From: Oscillospiraceae bacterium
Lineage (GTDB): Bacteria; Bacillota; Clostridia; Oscillospirales; Acutalibacteraceae
NCBI GenBank assembly: GCA_015066365.1
Contig: SVON01000002.1
Location: 100,697-164,696, forward strand
Direction: 5' to 3'
Length of the DNA: 64,000 nucleotides
Part shown: piece after piece, positions 27,455 through 36,366 of the stretch
Numbering within the stretch: position 1 is the stretch's first letter
Layout: every line of letters begins with the position of its first letter
Program-made: the position numbers and the translations under genes
The notes under the pieces: generated by a model
Databases searched by the model: none
What the model was told of the DNA's origin: nothing
Seen by the model: the letters and a program-made list of their open reading frames with translations, nothing else

Positions 27455-28399
27455 TTATACTCGGTTGATCGGATCGCCGGCGATAAACCGGCGGAGATTT
27501 TCCGCTACCACGCCCATCAGCCGCCGGCGGGTCTCCCACCCCGCCCAGGCGATGTGGGGGGTGATCAGCAGACGAGGGGCGCCGTACAGAGGGCAATCCT
27601 CCGTCATCGGCTCCACCTGAAGCACGTCCACACCGGCCCCCAACAGGTGGCCGCTGTCCAGGGCGTCCCGCAGAGCCTGCTCTACCACCAGACCGCCCCG
27701 GGAGGTGTTGATGAAAATAGCGCCTGGCTTCATCTTGGCAAAGGCGGCGGCGTTCATCATGCCCTCGCTGTCGGCGTTGAGGGGGCAGTGCAGCGTCACC
27801 ACATCCGACCGGCTGAGCAGTTCCTCGAAAGGCACCTGCTGAACGTCGGTGTCCGGAATAGGCCGCCGACCGCACACCAGCACGGTCATACCAAAGGCCC
27901 GTGCCATAGCCCCCACCCGGCGACCGATGGCGCCGTAGCCCACGATGCCGATGGTCTTGCCGTTAAGCTCCATCAGCGGCAGGGGAAAATAGGCGAAGGT
28001 GCTCGAACGGAGCCAGTCCCCCTGTGCCACCGTTTCATTATACTCGTGTACCCGGTTGGTCACCGCCAGCAACAGCGAAACCGTGTGCTGGGCCACCGCC
28101 TCGGTGGAGTAGCCCGGCACGTTGCACACCGTCACCCCGTGGGCGGCGGCGTAGGCTACGTCGACGTTGTTATACCCGGTGGCAAACAGCCCCACGTATT
28201 TGAGGGTGGGACAGGCCGCCATCACCTGAGCGGTGATCTGTGTCTTGTTGCAGAGGACCGCCTCTGCCCCTTGCAGACGCTCAAGGAGCAATTCCGGCGG
28301 GGTCAGGTCGTACTCGGTCACCTCGCCAAACTCTCTCAAAAACGCCAGATCTATGCCGCCCCCCACCACGGTGGCGGCATCGGTTACCACAATTCGCAT
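27455..28399 (-). CDS. D-2-hydroxyacid dehydrogenase (phosphoglycerate-dehydrogenase-like)
   Basis: NAD(P)-dependent reductase of 2-keto acids. Start MRIVVTDAATV at 28399, after GAGGTG. 314 residues: flavodoxin-like substrate domain, then Rossmann domain with GKTIGIVGYGAIGRRVGAMARAFGM (GxGxxG), the catalytic Arg in NTSRGGLV, Glu in VDVLQVEPM, and His in ITPHIAWA. Closest in pattern to glycerate/hydroxypyruvate reductases of the C-terminal 'PHIAWAGWETRRR' type. Its own promoter is recognisable; the GNAT gene follows. Confidence 0.92.
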   Translation of the reverse strand: MRIVVTDAATVVGGGIDLAFLREFGEVTEYDLTPPELLLERLQGAEAVLCNKTQITAQVMAACPTLKYVGLFATGYNNVDVAYAAAHGVTVCNVPGYSTEAVAQHTVSLLLAVTNRVHEYNETVAQGDWLRSSTFAYFPLPLMELNGKTIGIVGYGAIGRRVGAMARAFGMTVLVCGRRPIPDTDVQQVPFEELLSRSDVVTLHCPLNADSEGMMNAAAFAKMKPGAIFINTSRGGLVVEQALRDALDSGHLLGAGVDVLQVEPMTEDCPLYGAPRLLITPHIAWAGWETRRRLMGVVAENLRRFIAGDPINRV

Positions 28400-28424
28400 A
28401 AAAACACCTCGCCTTGTTAGGTTA

Positions 28425-28453
28425 AGTTTACCATATTTTTCCGAGTTATGCAA
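28425..28453 (-). promoter_or_regulatory. Promoter of the 2-hydroxyacid dehydrogenase gene
   Basis: On the minus strand TTGCAT (28453-28448), 17 bases, TAAACT (28430-28425). Confidence 0.65.
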
Positions 28454-28480
28454 TTCCCTCTTTTTTATGAAAAAAACCGG

Positions 28481-28489
28481 TGGTATAAT
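28481..28489 (+). promoter_or_regulatory. Extended -10 promoter of the MBL-fold nuclease gene
   Basis: TGGTATAAT is an extended -10 (TGnTATAAT) about 45 bases before the start; no good -35 hexamer, only a T run, lies upstream. Confidence 0.6.
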
Positions 28490-28534
28490 GAGAGCAGAAG
28501 TAGCATATATTTGGCATAAAGGGGGACTTTGCGT

Positions 28535-30139
28535 ATGAAACTGCATTTTTTAGGCGCCGCCCACGAGGTGACCGGCTCCTGCACCCTGCTGACCACCCAA
28601 AACCATCGCATTCTCATCGACTGTGGTATGGAGCAGGGGGCGGATATGTATGAAAACCCCGACCTGCCCCTCCCCGCCGGGGAGATCGACGCGGTGCTGC
28701 TCACCCACGCCCACATCGACCATTCCGGACGCATTCCGATGTTGGTGGCTCAGGGGTTTCAGGGACCCATCTATACCACCGCCGCCACCGCGGCGCTGTG
28801 CAAAATTATGCTGATGGATTCCGCCCACATCCAAGAGTTTGAAGCGGAATGGCGCAACCGCAAAGGGGCCCGCAAGGGCGCAGAGCCCTATAAGCCGCTA
28901 TACACCGCCGAGGACGTGAGCCATACCCTGCCCCTGCTAAAACCTTGCGGCTACGACCAGGATTATGCCCTGTTTGACGACGTGACGGTGCGCTTCACCG
29001 ATGCGGGGCACCTGCTGGGCTCCGCCTCTATCTCTGTCACCGTCACCGAGGGTGGCAAGAGCGAAACGGTGCTGTTCTCCGGGGACCTGGGCAACGTGAC
29101 CCGTCCCCTGATCCGGGATCCCCAGACACCCCCCGCCGCCGACTACGTGGTGATCGAATCCACCTACGGTGACCGACTCCACGGGGAGCGACCGGACTAC
29201 GTAAGCCAACTGACCCGCATTCTGCAACAGACCTTTGACCGGGGCGGCAACGTGGTGATCCCCTGCTTTGCGGTGGGGCGCACCCAAGAGATGCTCTATC
29301 TGCTGCGACAGATTAAGCAAAACGGTCTGATCACCGGTCACGACGGGTTCCCGGTGTGGGTGGATAGCCCCCTAGCGGTGGAGGCCACCAACATCTATTC
29401 CGGGGATCTGACCGACTACTACGACGAGGAGACGCTGGAGCTCCTCTCCAGAGGAGAAAACCCCATCCGCCTGCCGGATCTGCACCTTTCCATCACCAGC
29501 GAGGACTCCAAGGCCATCAATTTTGACGCCACCCCCAAGGTGATCCTCTCCGCCTCCGGTATGTGCGAGGCGGGGCGCATCCGTCACCACCTCAAGCACA
29601 ATCTGTGGCGCCCGAACAGCACCGTGCTGTTTGTGGGCTATCAGTCGGAGGGCACCGTAGGGCGCCGTCTGATCGACGGAGCGCCGATGGTAAAGCTGTT
29701 CGGCGAAGAGATTCAGGTGCAAGCAAGCATCGAGACGCTGAGCGGCATCAGCGGTCACGCTGACCGGGATCTGATGCTGACCTGGCTCTCTCGTCTGCCC
29801 GAAACGCCCAAGAGAGTCTTTGTCAACCACGGCAGCGACACGGTGTGCGACCACTTCGCCGCCACCATCAAGGAGCGGTTGGGAATCGAGACGGTGGCCC
29901 CCTATAACAACGCCCTGTACGACCTGACCGCCGGGGTGTGCCTACAGCCCGGGTTCACCACCCGCCTGGCGGGCAAGAAAAAGTACTATGCCGACGGAGA
30001 GACCCCGGTATTCCGCCGTCTGCTGGAGGCGGGACGCCGCCTGATGAGCGTCATCGAGCGCAACCGGGGCGGCGCCAACAAAGATCTGGCCCGCTTCACC
30101 AGCCAGATTCAGTCCCTGGCTGACAAATGGGACCGCTGA
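28535..30139 (+). CDS. MBL-fold/beta-CASP RNA metallohydrolase
   Basis: RNA nuclease of the Ysh1/CPSF73-like COG1236 group. Start ATG at 28535 (MKLHFLGAAHEVTGSC); AAGGGGG upstream. 534 residues: metallo-beta-lactamase motifs THAHIDHSGRIP (HxHxDH), GHLLGSASI, LFSGDLGN, then the beta-CASP insertion with FAVGRTQEMLYLL and VWVDSPLAVEAT, and the closing ISGHADRDLM. The metal ligands are all present. It is followed after 16 bases by the nucleoside-kinase-like gene, forming a two-gene operon. Bacterial members probably process or degrade RNA; the exact target is unknown. Confidence 0.9.
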   Translation: MKLHFLGAAHEVTGSCTLLTTQNHRILIDCGMEQGADMYENPDLPLPAGEIDAVLLTHAHIDHSGRIPMLVAQGFQGPIYTTAATAALCKIMLMDSAHIQEFEAEWRNRKGARKGAEPYKPLYTAEDVSHTLPLLKPCGYDQDYALFDDVTVRFTDAGHLLGSASISVTVTEGGKSETVLFSGDLGNVTRPLIRDPQTPPAADYVVIESTYGDRLHGERPDYVSQLTRILQQTFDRGGNVVIPCFAVGRTQEMLYLLRQIKQNGLITGHDGFPVWVDSPLAVEATNIYSGDLTDYYDEETLELLSRGENPIRLPDLHLSITSEDSKAINFDATPKVILSASGMCEAGRIRHHLKHNLWRPNSTVLFVGYQSEGTVGRRLIDGAPMVKLFGEEIQVQASIETLSGISGHADRDLMLTWLSRLPETPKRVFVNHGSDTVCDHFAATIKERLGIETVAPYNNALYDLTAGVCLQPGFTTRLAGKKKYYADGETPVFRRLLEAGRRLMSVIERNRGGANKDLARFTSQIQSLADKWDR

Positions 30140-30155
30140 AAGGAGATTATGAACG

Positions 30156-31079
30156 ATGATCCAATCCATTCTGGAATGCAACCGCCGATTGGCGGAGGAC
30201 CCCGCCGGCTTTGTGGCCGAGGCGGAGGCCAACTATGACCGGCAACTCACCGAGATTGCCGACTATATCGCCGCCCACCGTGACGCCTGCCCCATCGTGC
30301 TACTGTCCGGCCCCTCCGGGTCCGGCAAGACCACCACCGCCCTGATGCTGGAGCACAAGCTGGACAACCGGGGGATGGAGACCCACACCTTGTCTCAGGA
30401 TAACTATTTCCGCACCCTGTCCGACAACGACAAGCGGCTGTTGGAGCAAGGGGAGCTGGACCTGGAATCCCCCGCCCGGGTGGACGAAGAACTGCTCAAC
30501 CAACAGCTCAACGACATCATCGCCGGCAAGCCGGTGGGGCTGACTGAGTTTGATTTTCCCACCCACACCCGCCGTTCCTCCGGCAAGACCCTCACCCGAA
30601 AGCCCGGCGAGGTGGTCATCTTAGAGGGCATCCATACCCTCAACCCCCACGTGGTACAACTGCCGGAGAGTCAGACGGTGCGGCTGTACGTTAGTGTACG
30701 CACCCGCGTAGAAGGCCCCAACGGCGCCCAGCTGCATCCCAAATACGTCCGTCTGCTGCGGCGGATGCTGCGGGACGTTCAGCACCGGGGGCGTCACCCG
30801 GAAGATACGCTGAAGATGTTCCACAGTGTCAATCTGGGCGAGGATAAGTTCATTATGCCCTACAAGCACCGCTCTACCTTTGACGTGGACACCTTCTTTG
30901 CCTATGAGATGAACGTCTATCGCCCCTATCTGCTGGATCAACTGCAAGGTCTGGCCGACAAGCCGGAGATTGCCGAAATTCTGCCTATTCTCTCCGCCGC
31001 CGAGGGCCTGGATGCTTCGGCTGTGCCGGAGACCGCCCTGATCCGAGAGTTTATCGGAGATAGTTTTTTTCATAAATAA
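30156..31079 (+). CDS. Uridine kinase-like P-loop nucleoside kinase
   Basis: 307 residues. P-loop GPSGSGKTTTAL near residue 52, the SQDNYF motif (nucleoside/phosphate acceptor side), ILEGIHTLNP Walker-B-like strand, and the YKHRSTFDVDTFFAYE C-terminal block seen in the Firmicute 'nucleoside kinase' group related to Udk/phosphoribulokinase. Unlike many relatives it has no N-terminal TGS/ThrRS-like domain. AAGGAG precedes the ATG. Co-transcribed with the beta-CASP nuclease upstream, suggesting a link between RNA turnover and nucleoside salvage (inference). Substrate not known. Confidence 0.83.
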   Translation: MIQSILECNRRLAEDPAGFVAEAEANYDRQLTEIADYIAAHRDACPIVLLSGPSGSGKTTTALMLEHKLDNRGMETHTLSQDNYFRTLSDNDKRLLEQGELDLESPARVDEELLNQQLNDIIAGKPVGLTEFDFPTHTRRSSGKTLTRKPGEVVILEGIHTLNPHVVQLPESQTVRLYVSVRTRVEGPNGAQLHPKYVRLLRRMLRDVQHRGRHPEDTLKMFHSVNLGEDKFIMPYKHRSTFDVDTFFAYEMNVYRPYLLDQLQGLADKPEIAEILPILSAAEGLDASAVPETALIREFIGDSFFHK

Positions 31080-31081
31080 TC

Positions 31082-31116
31082 AAAAAAGAGCCGAGGCAAA
31101 TGCCTCGGCTCTTTTT
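31082..31116. terminator. Bidirectional terminator
   Basis: AGAGCCGAGGCA and TGCCTCGGCTCT form the stem with A/T runs; convergent genes end on either side. Confidence 0.88.
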
Positions 31117-31690
31117 AGTATTCCTTCACGATGCACACCGGGATAGGGACGTCGCCGGTACGGTTGACAAAATCCCCGCGTATCACGGTGTAGCGGCGGT
31201 TATCCAACGCAGGCAAAAAGCGAAGCAGAGCGTCCCGCTCCGCTACGCCGTTCTCCCGTCCGTAATAGATACACAGGGTCATCACCCCACCGGGTTTTAA
31301 CAGCTCCAGTCCTGCCTTAACGGCGGCAATGCTGGTGTCCGGACCGGAAAAGACGGTATGGTCGCCACCGGGCAACCACCCGAAATTGAACATGATCCCG
31401 TCCACCGTTTCCGGGGCGGCGTACTCCCCCATCCGGCTGTGGCAGACCTGCACCACCCGGGCTCGCTCCGCCACCCCGTGTTCGGTGAGCAGCGCGGCGG
31501 TCTGTGCCACCGCCTCGGCCTGAATGTCCATCGCCAGCACCCGGCCGGTGGGTCCCACCAAGCCGCAGAGAAACAGCGTATCCCGCCCTTTCCCGGCGGT
31601 GGCGTCAATGCAGAACGCGCCGGGCTTCACGTGGGTCGCCATCACCCGATGGGTCAGCCCCAGGGAATTCAGCGGAAACTCAGCCTTCAT
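31115..31690 (-). CDS. YtqB-like class I SAM-dependent methyltransferase
   Basis: 191 residues. Start MKAEFPLNSLGLTHR at 31690 lies inside the 3' end of the upstream gene (11-base overlap), indicating coupled translation. SAM-binding motif I is CIDATAGKGRDTLFL, and the FNFGWLPGGDH block is specific for the YtqB group, predicted (and in part shown) to methylate tRNA wobble uridine derivatives (MnmM) or rRNA. LCIYYGRENG and a C-terminal RTGDVPIPVCIVKEY complete the pattern. Fits the neighbouring RNA-modification genes (rsmI, trmN6-like). Confidence 0.85.
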   Translation of the reverse strand: MKAEFPLNSLGLTHRVMATHVKPGAFCIDATAGKGRDTLFLCGLVGPTGRVLAMDIQAEAVAQTAALLTEHGVAERARVVQVCHSRMGEYAAPETVDGIMFNFGWLPGGDHTVFSGPDTSIAAVKAGLELLKPGGVMTLCIYYGRENGVAERDALLRFLPALDNRRYTVIRGDFVNRTGDVPIPVCIVKEY

Positions 31691-32285
31691 CGGTGGTTTC
31701 CTCGGTCTCGGGCAGGGCGGGAGTCTCTTCCGGCTCCTCCCCCAACAGCTCCGGGATGTGATCCCGAATATACGATACACACAGGGTCAAGGGGCACTCC
31801 TGCTCCACCGCCTTGTGATAGGCGGCGGTAGCCTCGGTCACATCCTCCTTGGCCTCAAAGGCGGCCTTCAGCTCCGCCAACGCCGCGGCGGTGGCGGGGG
31901 CGCCGATCACCGGCAGACCGTCCACCGCCGGCTCCACCAACGCCTTGGTGGCGGTGTGGGTCAGCCCCTTATAATCGGTGCGGGCCAGTTCCTTCCCCAC
32001 CGCCCAGATGCTGTACACCACCGTGTAGGGTTGGGGCAGAAACGCCAGCTCCTTTTGCGGATCGGGACGGCGGTTCTCCGCCGCTAAGGCCAGCACGTGG
32101 CTGACCACCGCCTCCACCAATTCATCGTCATCGGTGTCGTTGAGCTTTTCCCGGGTCAGTTCTTTGTATTTCTTCATCAGCTTGGCGGCACGGCTGTCGT
32201 CGTCCCTGGGACGGCTGATGCGCCGATACAGCAGATAACACAGCGCCGCGGCCAAAACAAGCAACAGAGTTTCTTTCGTAAACAT
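31680..32285 (-). CDS. Membrane-anchored protein of unknown function
   Basis: 201 residues. N-terminal membrane helix (residues 5-21, LLLVLAAALCYLLYR), then basic juxtamembrane region, a mostly helical acidic cytoplasmic part, and a Glu/Pro/Thr-rich tail. No family recognised. Immediately downstream of rsmI (one base between) and overlapping the YtqB-like gene, so it belongs to the same RNA-modification operon; whether it is functionally related is unknown. Confidence 0.7.
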   Translation of the reverse strand: MFTKETLLLVLAAALCYLLYRRISRPRDDDSRAAKLMKKYKELTREKLNDTDDDELVEAVVSHVLALAAENRRPDPQKELAFLPQPYTVVYSIWAVGKELARTDYKGLTHTATKALVEPAVDGLPVIGAPATAAALAELKAAFEAKEDVTEATAAYHKAVEQECPLTLCVSYIRDHIPELLGEEPEETPALPETEETTDEG

Positions 32286-32286
32286 C

Positions 32287-33126
32287 TCAATTCTCCTTTA
32301 TCAACAAGCGATACACTTCGCCTTTTTTTAGCCCGCATTCCGCGGCGGCCGTCTTGGCCGCCTCGGAGGGGCTCATCCCCTCACGCAGATACGCCTTAGC
32401 CAACGCCGCAGCCTCTTCCGGGGTGGCGACGGTCTTCTCCGCCGGGGCGGCACCCTCCACCACGATGACGAATTCGCCCCGGGGATCCTCCTGCTCATAC
32501 TTGTGGCAGGCCTCCTGCAGGGTGGTGCGGATCACCTCTTCGTGAATTTTGGTGATCTCCCGCACCAACGCGATACGCCGGTCACCCAAGGCGGTCAGCA
32601 GGTCGGAAAGGGTGACTTTCAGCTTGTGGGGCGCTTCGTAGAACACCATGGTGCGGGCTTCGCCCTTCAGGCTGTCCAAATGAGCCCGGCGGGGCTTTTT
32701 ATTCACGTCCAAAAAGCCCTCGAAGGTAAAGCGTCCGGTGGGCAGACCCGCCAGCGCCAGGGCGGAGCACACCGCCGTGGGACCGGGCACCACCCCCACC
32801 GGGATGCCCTTTTGGTGGCACAGATCCACCAGATCCTCACCGGGGTCGGAGATGGCGGGCATCCCCGCATCGCTGACCAACACCCCGTTCTCGCCGTTCA
32901 GCAACCGGGCACAGAGCTGCTCCCCCCGCTCCCGGCGGTTGTGGTCGTGATAGCTGACCAACGGCTTTTGGATGCCGAAGTGATTGAGTAGCTTCAGGGT
33001 CACCCGGGTATCCTCAGCGGCGATAAAATCGCAGGTCTGCAACGCCTCGATGGCGCGGGGGGAAAAGTCGGACAGGTTGCCGATGGGGGTTCCCACCAGG
33101 GTCAGTCGTCCACAGTCTTGGCTCAT
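32287..33126 (-). CDS. rsmI: 16S rRNA 2'-O-ribose C1402 methyltransferase RsmI
   Basis: Methylates the 2'-OH of C1402 in the decoding centre. 279 residues of the tetrapyrrole-methylase fold: LVGTPIGNLSDFSPRAIEAL at the start, AAEDTRVTLKLLNHF, VSDAGMPAISDPG, PGPTAVCSALALAGLP, and the FYEAPHKLKVTLSDL stretch; C-terminal small helical domain. The start overlaps the stop of the trmN6-like gene by four bases. Confidence 0.96.
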   Translation of the reverse strand: MSQDCGRLTLVGTPIGNLSDFSPRAIEALQTCDFIAAEDTRVTLKLLNHFGIQKPLVSYHDHNRRERGEQLCARLLNGENGVLVSDAGMPAISDPGEDLVDLCHQKGIPVGVVPGPTAVCSALALAGLPTGRFTFEGFLDVNKKPRRAHLDSLKGEARTMVFYEAPHKLKVTLSDLLTALGDRRIALVREITKIHEEVIRTTLQEACHKYEQEDPRGEFVIVVEGAAPAEKTVATPEEAAALAKAYLREGMSPSEAAKTAAAECGLKKGEVYRLLIKEN

Positions 33127-33857
33127 AGGATGTCACCCTCTTTCCTTGGTATTTCTCGGTAGATCTCTTTGTAGGTGTCGGTAAAGGTGCCGTCCGGGTT
33201 ATAGAGCACCAGCGGCGGCAACCACTCCATACCGGGGCGGCCATCCTTGCGGGCCTCCAGCAAAAACAGCCAGGGGGCGGTGTCGCTCCGCTTTTGCACC
33301 GGTTGCAGGTGCTTGGGTTCTAATTTATGGGCAGAGAGCGCCGCGAGCACCGCCGGCAGCCGTGCCGGACGGTGGCAGAGGAAGAAGCGCCCTCCGCTTT
33401 GCAGCAGCCACGCCGCCGCCTGACAGACGCTGTCTAGTGTGTCCTCCTGCTCGTGCCGGGCCAGACACACCGCCGGGTCGGGATTGACCCCGCCGCTGTC
33501 CGGCGGGAAATAGGGCGGGTTGCACACCACCCGGCGAAACGACCCTGCCGGGGCGATGGAGCGGGGGTCGCTCCAATCCCCCACTGCAAAGGTGGGCTTG
33601 GGGGTGCCAGTAAACCGGTCTGCCCCCGCCTGCGCCAACGCAATGGCCTCAGGCTGTATATCCACCCCGTGCACCGCCGAGGGGGCTCCTCCGGCGGCCA
33701 AGCGCAGGGCGATGGCACCACACCCAGTACCCAACTCGCACACCGTATCGCCCCCACAGGGCATAGCAAAATGGGACAGCAATATCGCATCGGTACCAAA
33801 GCGGTGGGTATCGCTCACCGCCACCACCGTATCCCCGTAGACGGGTAAGAATTCCAT
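33123..33857 (-). CDS. TrmN6-like tRNA1(Val) (adenine37-N6)-methyltransferase
   Basis: 244 residues. SAM motif VCELGTGCGAIALRLA, acidic strand VHGVDIQPEAIALAQ, and the N6-adenine methylase motif VVCNPPYFPPD (NPPY). The N-terminal beta region FGTDAILLSHFA (FxxDxxLL) is typical of YfiC/TrmN6. Length is standard. Four-base overlap with rsmI downstream, a frequent pair in Firmicutes. Confidence 0.9.
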   Translation of the reverse strand: MEFLPVYGDTVVAVSDTHRFGTDAILLSHFAMPCGGDTVCELGTGCGAIALRLAAGGAPSAVHGVDIQPEAIALAQAGADRFTGTPKPTFAVGDWSDPRSIAPAGSFRRVVCNPPYFPPDSGGVNPDPAVCLARHEQEDTLDSVCQAAAWLLQSGGRFFLCHRPARLPAVLAALSAHKLEPKHLQPVQKRSDTAPWLFLLEARKDGRPGMEWLPPLVLYNPDGTFTDTYKEIYREIPRKEGDIL

Positions 33858-33880
33858 AACGCTGTCACCTCATTTCTCTC

Positions 33881-33914
33881 AAAGAAAATGCCGGATGCAC
33901 GTGTGCATCCGGCA
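33881..33914 (-). terminator. Terminator of the ferredoxin gene
   Basis: ATGCCGGATGCAC and GTGCATCCGGCAT form a near-perfect palindrome; on the minus strand it is followed by TTTTCTTT. Confidence 0.78.
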
Positions 33915-33926
33915 TAACGGGTTGGA

Positions 33927-34094
33927 TTAGCCCTCGATCGCGCTGACGGGGCACTGCTCGGCACAAGCGCCGCAATCAATGCAAGCATCCGCGTTGATCT
34001 CGTACTTGCCGTCGCCCTCAGCAATGGCGCCCACGGGGCAGCCCTCGGCGCAAGCGCCGCAAGCGATGCAAGCATCAGTAATAACATAAGCCAT
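33927..34094 (-). CDS. 2[4Fe-4S] ferredoxin
   Basis: 55-residue Clostridial-type ferredoxin. Start MAYVITDACIACG at 34094, after AAGGAGGTG; an upstream ATG 36 bases before is in frame but ahead of this ribosome site. Two CxxCxxCxxxCP motifs (ACIACGACAEGCPVGAI and ACIDCGACAEQCPVSAI) bind two cubane clusters. The CACAEGCP spacing is canonical. General low-potential electron carrier; no redox partner is adjacent. Confidence 0.95.
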   Translation of the reverse strand: MAYVITDACIACGACAEGCPVGAIAEGDGKYEINADACIDCGACAEQCPVSAIEG

Positions 34095-34183
34095 GGTTTT
34101 ACACCTCCTTCGTTTCGTAAATCCTATCATAGCACAATTTTTGAAAATTGCAATAGTTTTTTATTCCCCATTCGACATCCATC

Positions 34184-35167
34184 TTATCCCTGCCGCTTGT
34201 TGCGGGGGCGATGATGGTGGGGACGGTGGTGGGCCTTGCCCGTCGGCTTTTCGGCAGGGTGGTTCTGAGTTTGCTTGGGTTGGGGGGCTTTGGCCGGTTT
34301 CTCCGCCGGCTTTTCAGCGGGCTTCTCTGCCGGCTTTACCGGCTCCTCCGCCGGCTTCTCTTCCCGGGCGGGGCGGTTCAGCTCATCCCGGTGGAACTCC
34401 GCCACCGAGGTGTTCTGCCCATCCTCCATCCGCACCTTCACCTTGCCGGTGAGCACGCTGCGGTCGGTGACCACGCCCCGCCCCTCGGGGGTGGTGACGG
34501 TGGCGCCGATCTTGGGAGAGAGTTTGTTCAGCTCCTCATACACGTCCTGCTCGTATTTCAGGCAGCACATCAGTCGACCGCAAGAGCCGGAGATCTTGGT
34601 GGGGTTCAGAGACAGACCCTGCTCCTTAGCCATCTTGATGGATACCGGCTGAAACTCCTTGAGAAAGCGGGAGCAACAGAAGGGCTGACCGCAGATACCG
34701 ATGCCGCCCAGTTTTTTTGCCTCGTCCCGGACACCGATCTGATGCAGCTCGATGCGGGTGTGGAGGGTGGAGGCCAGATCCTTGACCAGATTGCGGAAAT
34801 CCACCCGCCCCTCAGCGGTGAAATTAAAGGTGATCTTGGAGTTGTCAAAAGCGTATTCCGCGTCCACCAGTTTCATCTCCAGATTATGGGCGATGATGCG
34901 CTCCTGACAGATGCGCATGGCCTCCCGGGCCTTTTTCGCGTTCTGCTCCGCCCGGGCCAGATCCTCCGGGGTGGCGCGGCGCAGCACCGGCTTCATATCC
35001 TCCCGGGGCTCTTTCATCTCCCGGTTGGCGCGAGCTACCTCGCCGCACTCGATACCGCGTGCGGTTTCCACCATCACCTTATCCCCGGGGAGCAACTGCA
35101 GTGCGCCGGGGTCAAAATCGTAGATTTTTCCGTTTTGGGTAAAACGGACGCCTACTACCATAGCCAT
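34184..35167 (-). CDS. ricT: PSP1/RicT (YaaT) domain protein
   Basis: RicT is part of the RicAFT complex that, in B. subtilis, binds two [4Fe-4S] clusters and directs RNase Y mRNA maturation. 327 residues: PSP1 domain over the first 250 residues with the Cys clusters GICGQPFCCSRFL and SGSCGRLMCCLKYE. The tail (from about 255) is unusual: AEKPAEKPAEKP repeats and a His/Arg/Lys-rich end that could bind nucleic acid. Downstream of holB in the same operon (22 bases), the standard Firmicute order. RNase Y (rny) is in the same window but not adjacent. Confidence 0.92.
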   Translation of the reverse strand: MAMVVGVRFTQNGKIYDFDPGALQLLPGDKVMVETARGIECGEVARANREMKEPREDMKPVLRRATPEDLARAEQNAKKAREAMRICQERIIAHNLEMKLVDAEYAFDNSKITFNFTAEGRVDFRNLVKDLASTLHTRIELHQIGVRDEAKKLGGIGICGQPFCCSRFLKEFQPVSIKMAKEQGLSLNPTKISGSCGRLMCCLKYEQDVYEELNKLSPKIGATVTTPEGRGVVTDRSVLTGKVKVRMEDGQNTSVAEFHRDELNRPAREEKPAEEPVKPAEKPAEKPAEKPAKAPQPKQTQNHPAEKPTGKAHHRPHHHRPRNKRQG

Positions 35168-35189
35168 AGTTTCTATTCTCCTTGTATCC

Positions 35190-36170
35190 TTAATGTCCGG
35201 CGGCTTGTCTTAAACAAGCGCACAGCCGGGTCAGTAACAGCGTATTGTTCATATTGCGGAGCAGGGCGTACTGGAGCCCCTCGATCTGCTCCATCAGCGC
35301 GGTGAGCCGGGGACCGGTCAACCGGGCGGATAACTGCCGCGCCACCTCCGGGGCGGTGGACAGGGTGGCGGTGCCGCCGTATTGGAGCACCAACGCATCC
35401 CGACACACCAGAGAGAGACCGGAGAGCACACCGGATAACAGGGTCTTCTCCTTTTCTAACCCGCCGGTGAGCACCAACAGCTCCAGCTCGGTGGGGGCGG
35501 TCAGAGCCAGCGCCATCTTGGGCACCAGGTCCAGCACCTGACGGAAGGTGCCATCCCCCACGCCGTCGATCACCTGCCCGATATGCCCACCGAACAGGTC
35601 AAAGGCCCGGTGCAGCTCCTCCGGCGAAGCCTGGGGCAACCGTGCCCGCAGCAGCGGCTCGGCCTCCGCCCACTCTACCGGGGTCAGGCTCAGGCACACA
35701 CACCGGGACTGGATGGTGGGGAGCAGCGCCGTGCGACTGTCGCAGGTGAGGATAAACAGCACGTGTGCGGGGGGCTCTTCCAGAATTTTCAGCAGGGCGT
35801 TTTGGGCTGGGGCACCCATCAGCTGGGCATCCGCCAACAAGATCACGCGATAATCCGACTCGTTGGGCTTGAGGTACGCATCCTCCCGCAGCCACCGGAT
35901 GGTGTCCACCGGGATGGCGGTGCCGTCCCCACCCACCTCGGTCAGGTCGGGGGGCACTTCCTTTTGGCAGGCGGCGCAGGTGCCGCAGGGTCGGGCCGCG
36001 GCCTCCCCACACCGGCACAGAGCCGCCCGGGCAATCAGCCGGGCCAGGGTGCGCCGTCCGGAGCCGGGGGCACCCTCCAACAGCAGGGCGTGGGGGAACC
36101 GACCGGCGTCGATCTCCGCCGCCAACTGCCGTTTGACCGGGGCGTTGCCCACAAAATCGCCAAATCGCAC
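35190..36170 (-). CDS. holB: DNA polymerase III delta' subunit
   Basis: Clamp-loader subunit. A GTG start at 36170 (MRFGDFVGN) is proposed: GGAGAGGAGG lies eight bases upstream, whereas the ATG at 36197 is only ten bases after the -10 box. 326 residues: AAA+ fold with GAPGSGRRTLA (Walker A with Arg for Lys), zinc cluster CRCGEAAARPCGTCAAC, LLADAQLMGAPAQNALLKILEEPP, sensor and the LPTIQSRC (SRC) arginine-finger motif. Delta' subunits often do not hydrolyse ATP, so the Walker A change is not surprising. ricT follows. Confidence 0.93.
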   Translation of the reverse strand: MRFGDFVGNAPVKRQLAAEIDAGRFPHALLLEGAPGSGRRTLARLIARAALCRCGEAAARPCGTCAACQKEVPPDLTEVGGDGTAIPVDTIRWLREDAYLKPNESDYRVILLADAQLMGAPAQNALLKILEEPPAHVLFILTCDSRTALLPTIQSRCVCLSLTPVEWAEAEPLLRARLPQASPEELHRAFDLFGGHIGQVIDGVGDGTFRQVLDLVPKMALALTAPTELELLVLTGGLEKEKTLLSGVLSGLSLVCRDALVLQYGGTATLSTAPEVARQLSARLTGPRLTALMEQIEGLQYALLRNMNNTLLLTRLCACLRQAAGH

Positions 36171-36206
36171 GGTCTGTTCCTCCTCTCCTTGATGCATACA
36201 TAATTA

Positions 36207-36235
36207 ATTATACACGATAAGCGGAACAATGACAA
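36207..36235 (-). promoter_or_regulatory. Promoter of holB-ricT
   Basis: On the minus strand TTGTCA (36235-36230), 17 bases, TATAAT (36212-36207), placing the start site just before the holB ribosome site. Confidence 0.82.
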
Positions 36236-36366
36236 GGTTTTTTTGCGACAAACCACTCCGGATTTGTTCCCGGAAAAAAGTTGGCGAAAATTCGGTTTTT
36301 CTCCTTGTGTCCGGGGGAGAAATATGGTATGCTTATCATGTATTTTTGTAATGGGGTGGGTCGTCT

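Noticed and set aside
36060..36100. Walker A Lys replaced by Arg in holB as a sign of a defective clamp loader
   Set aside because: Delta' subunits commonly lack a functional ATP site, and the SRC finger motif and zinc cluster are intact.
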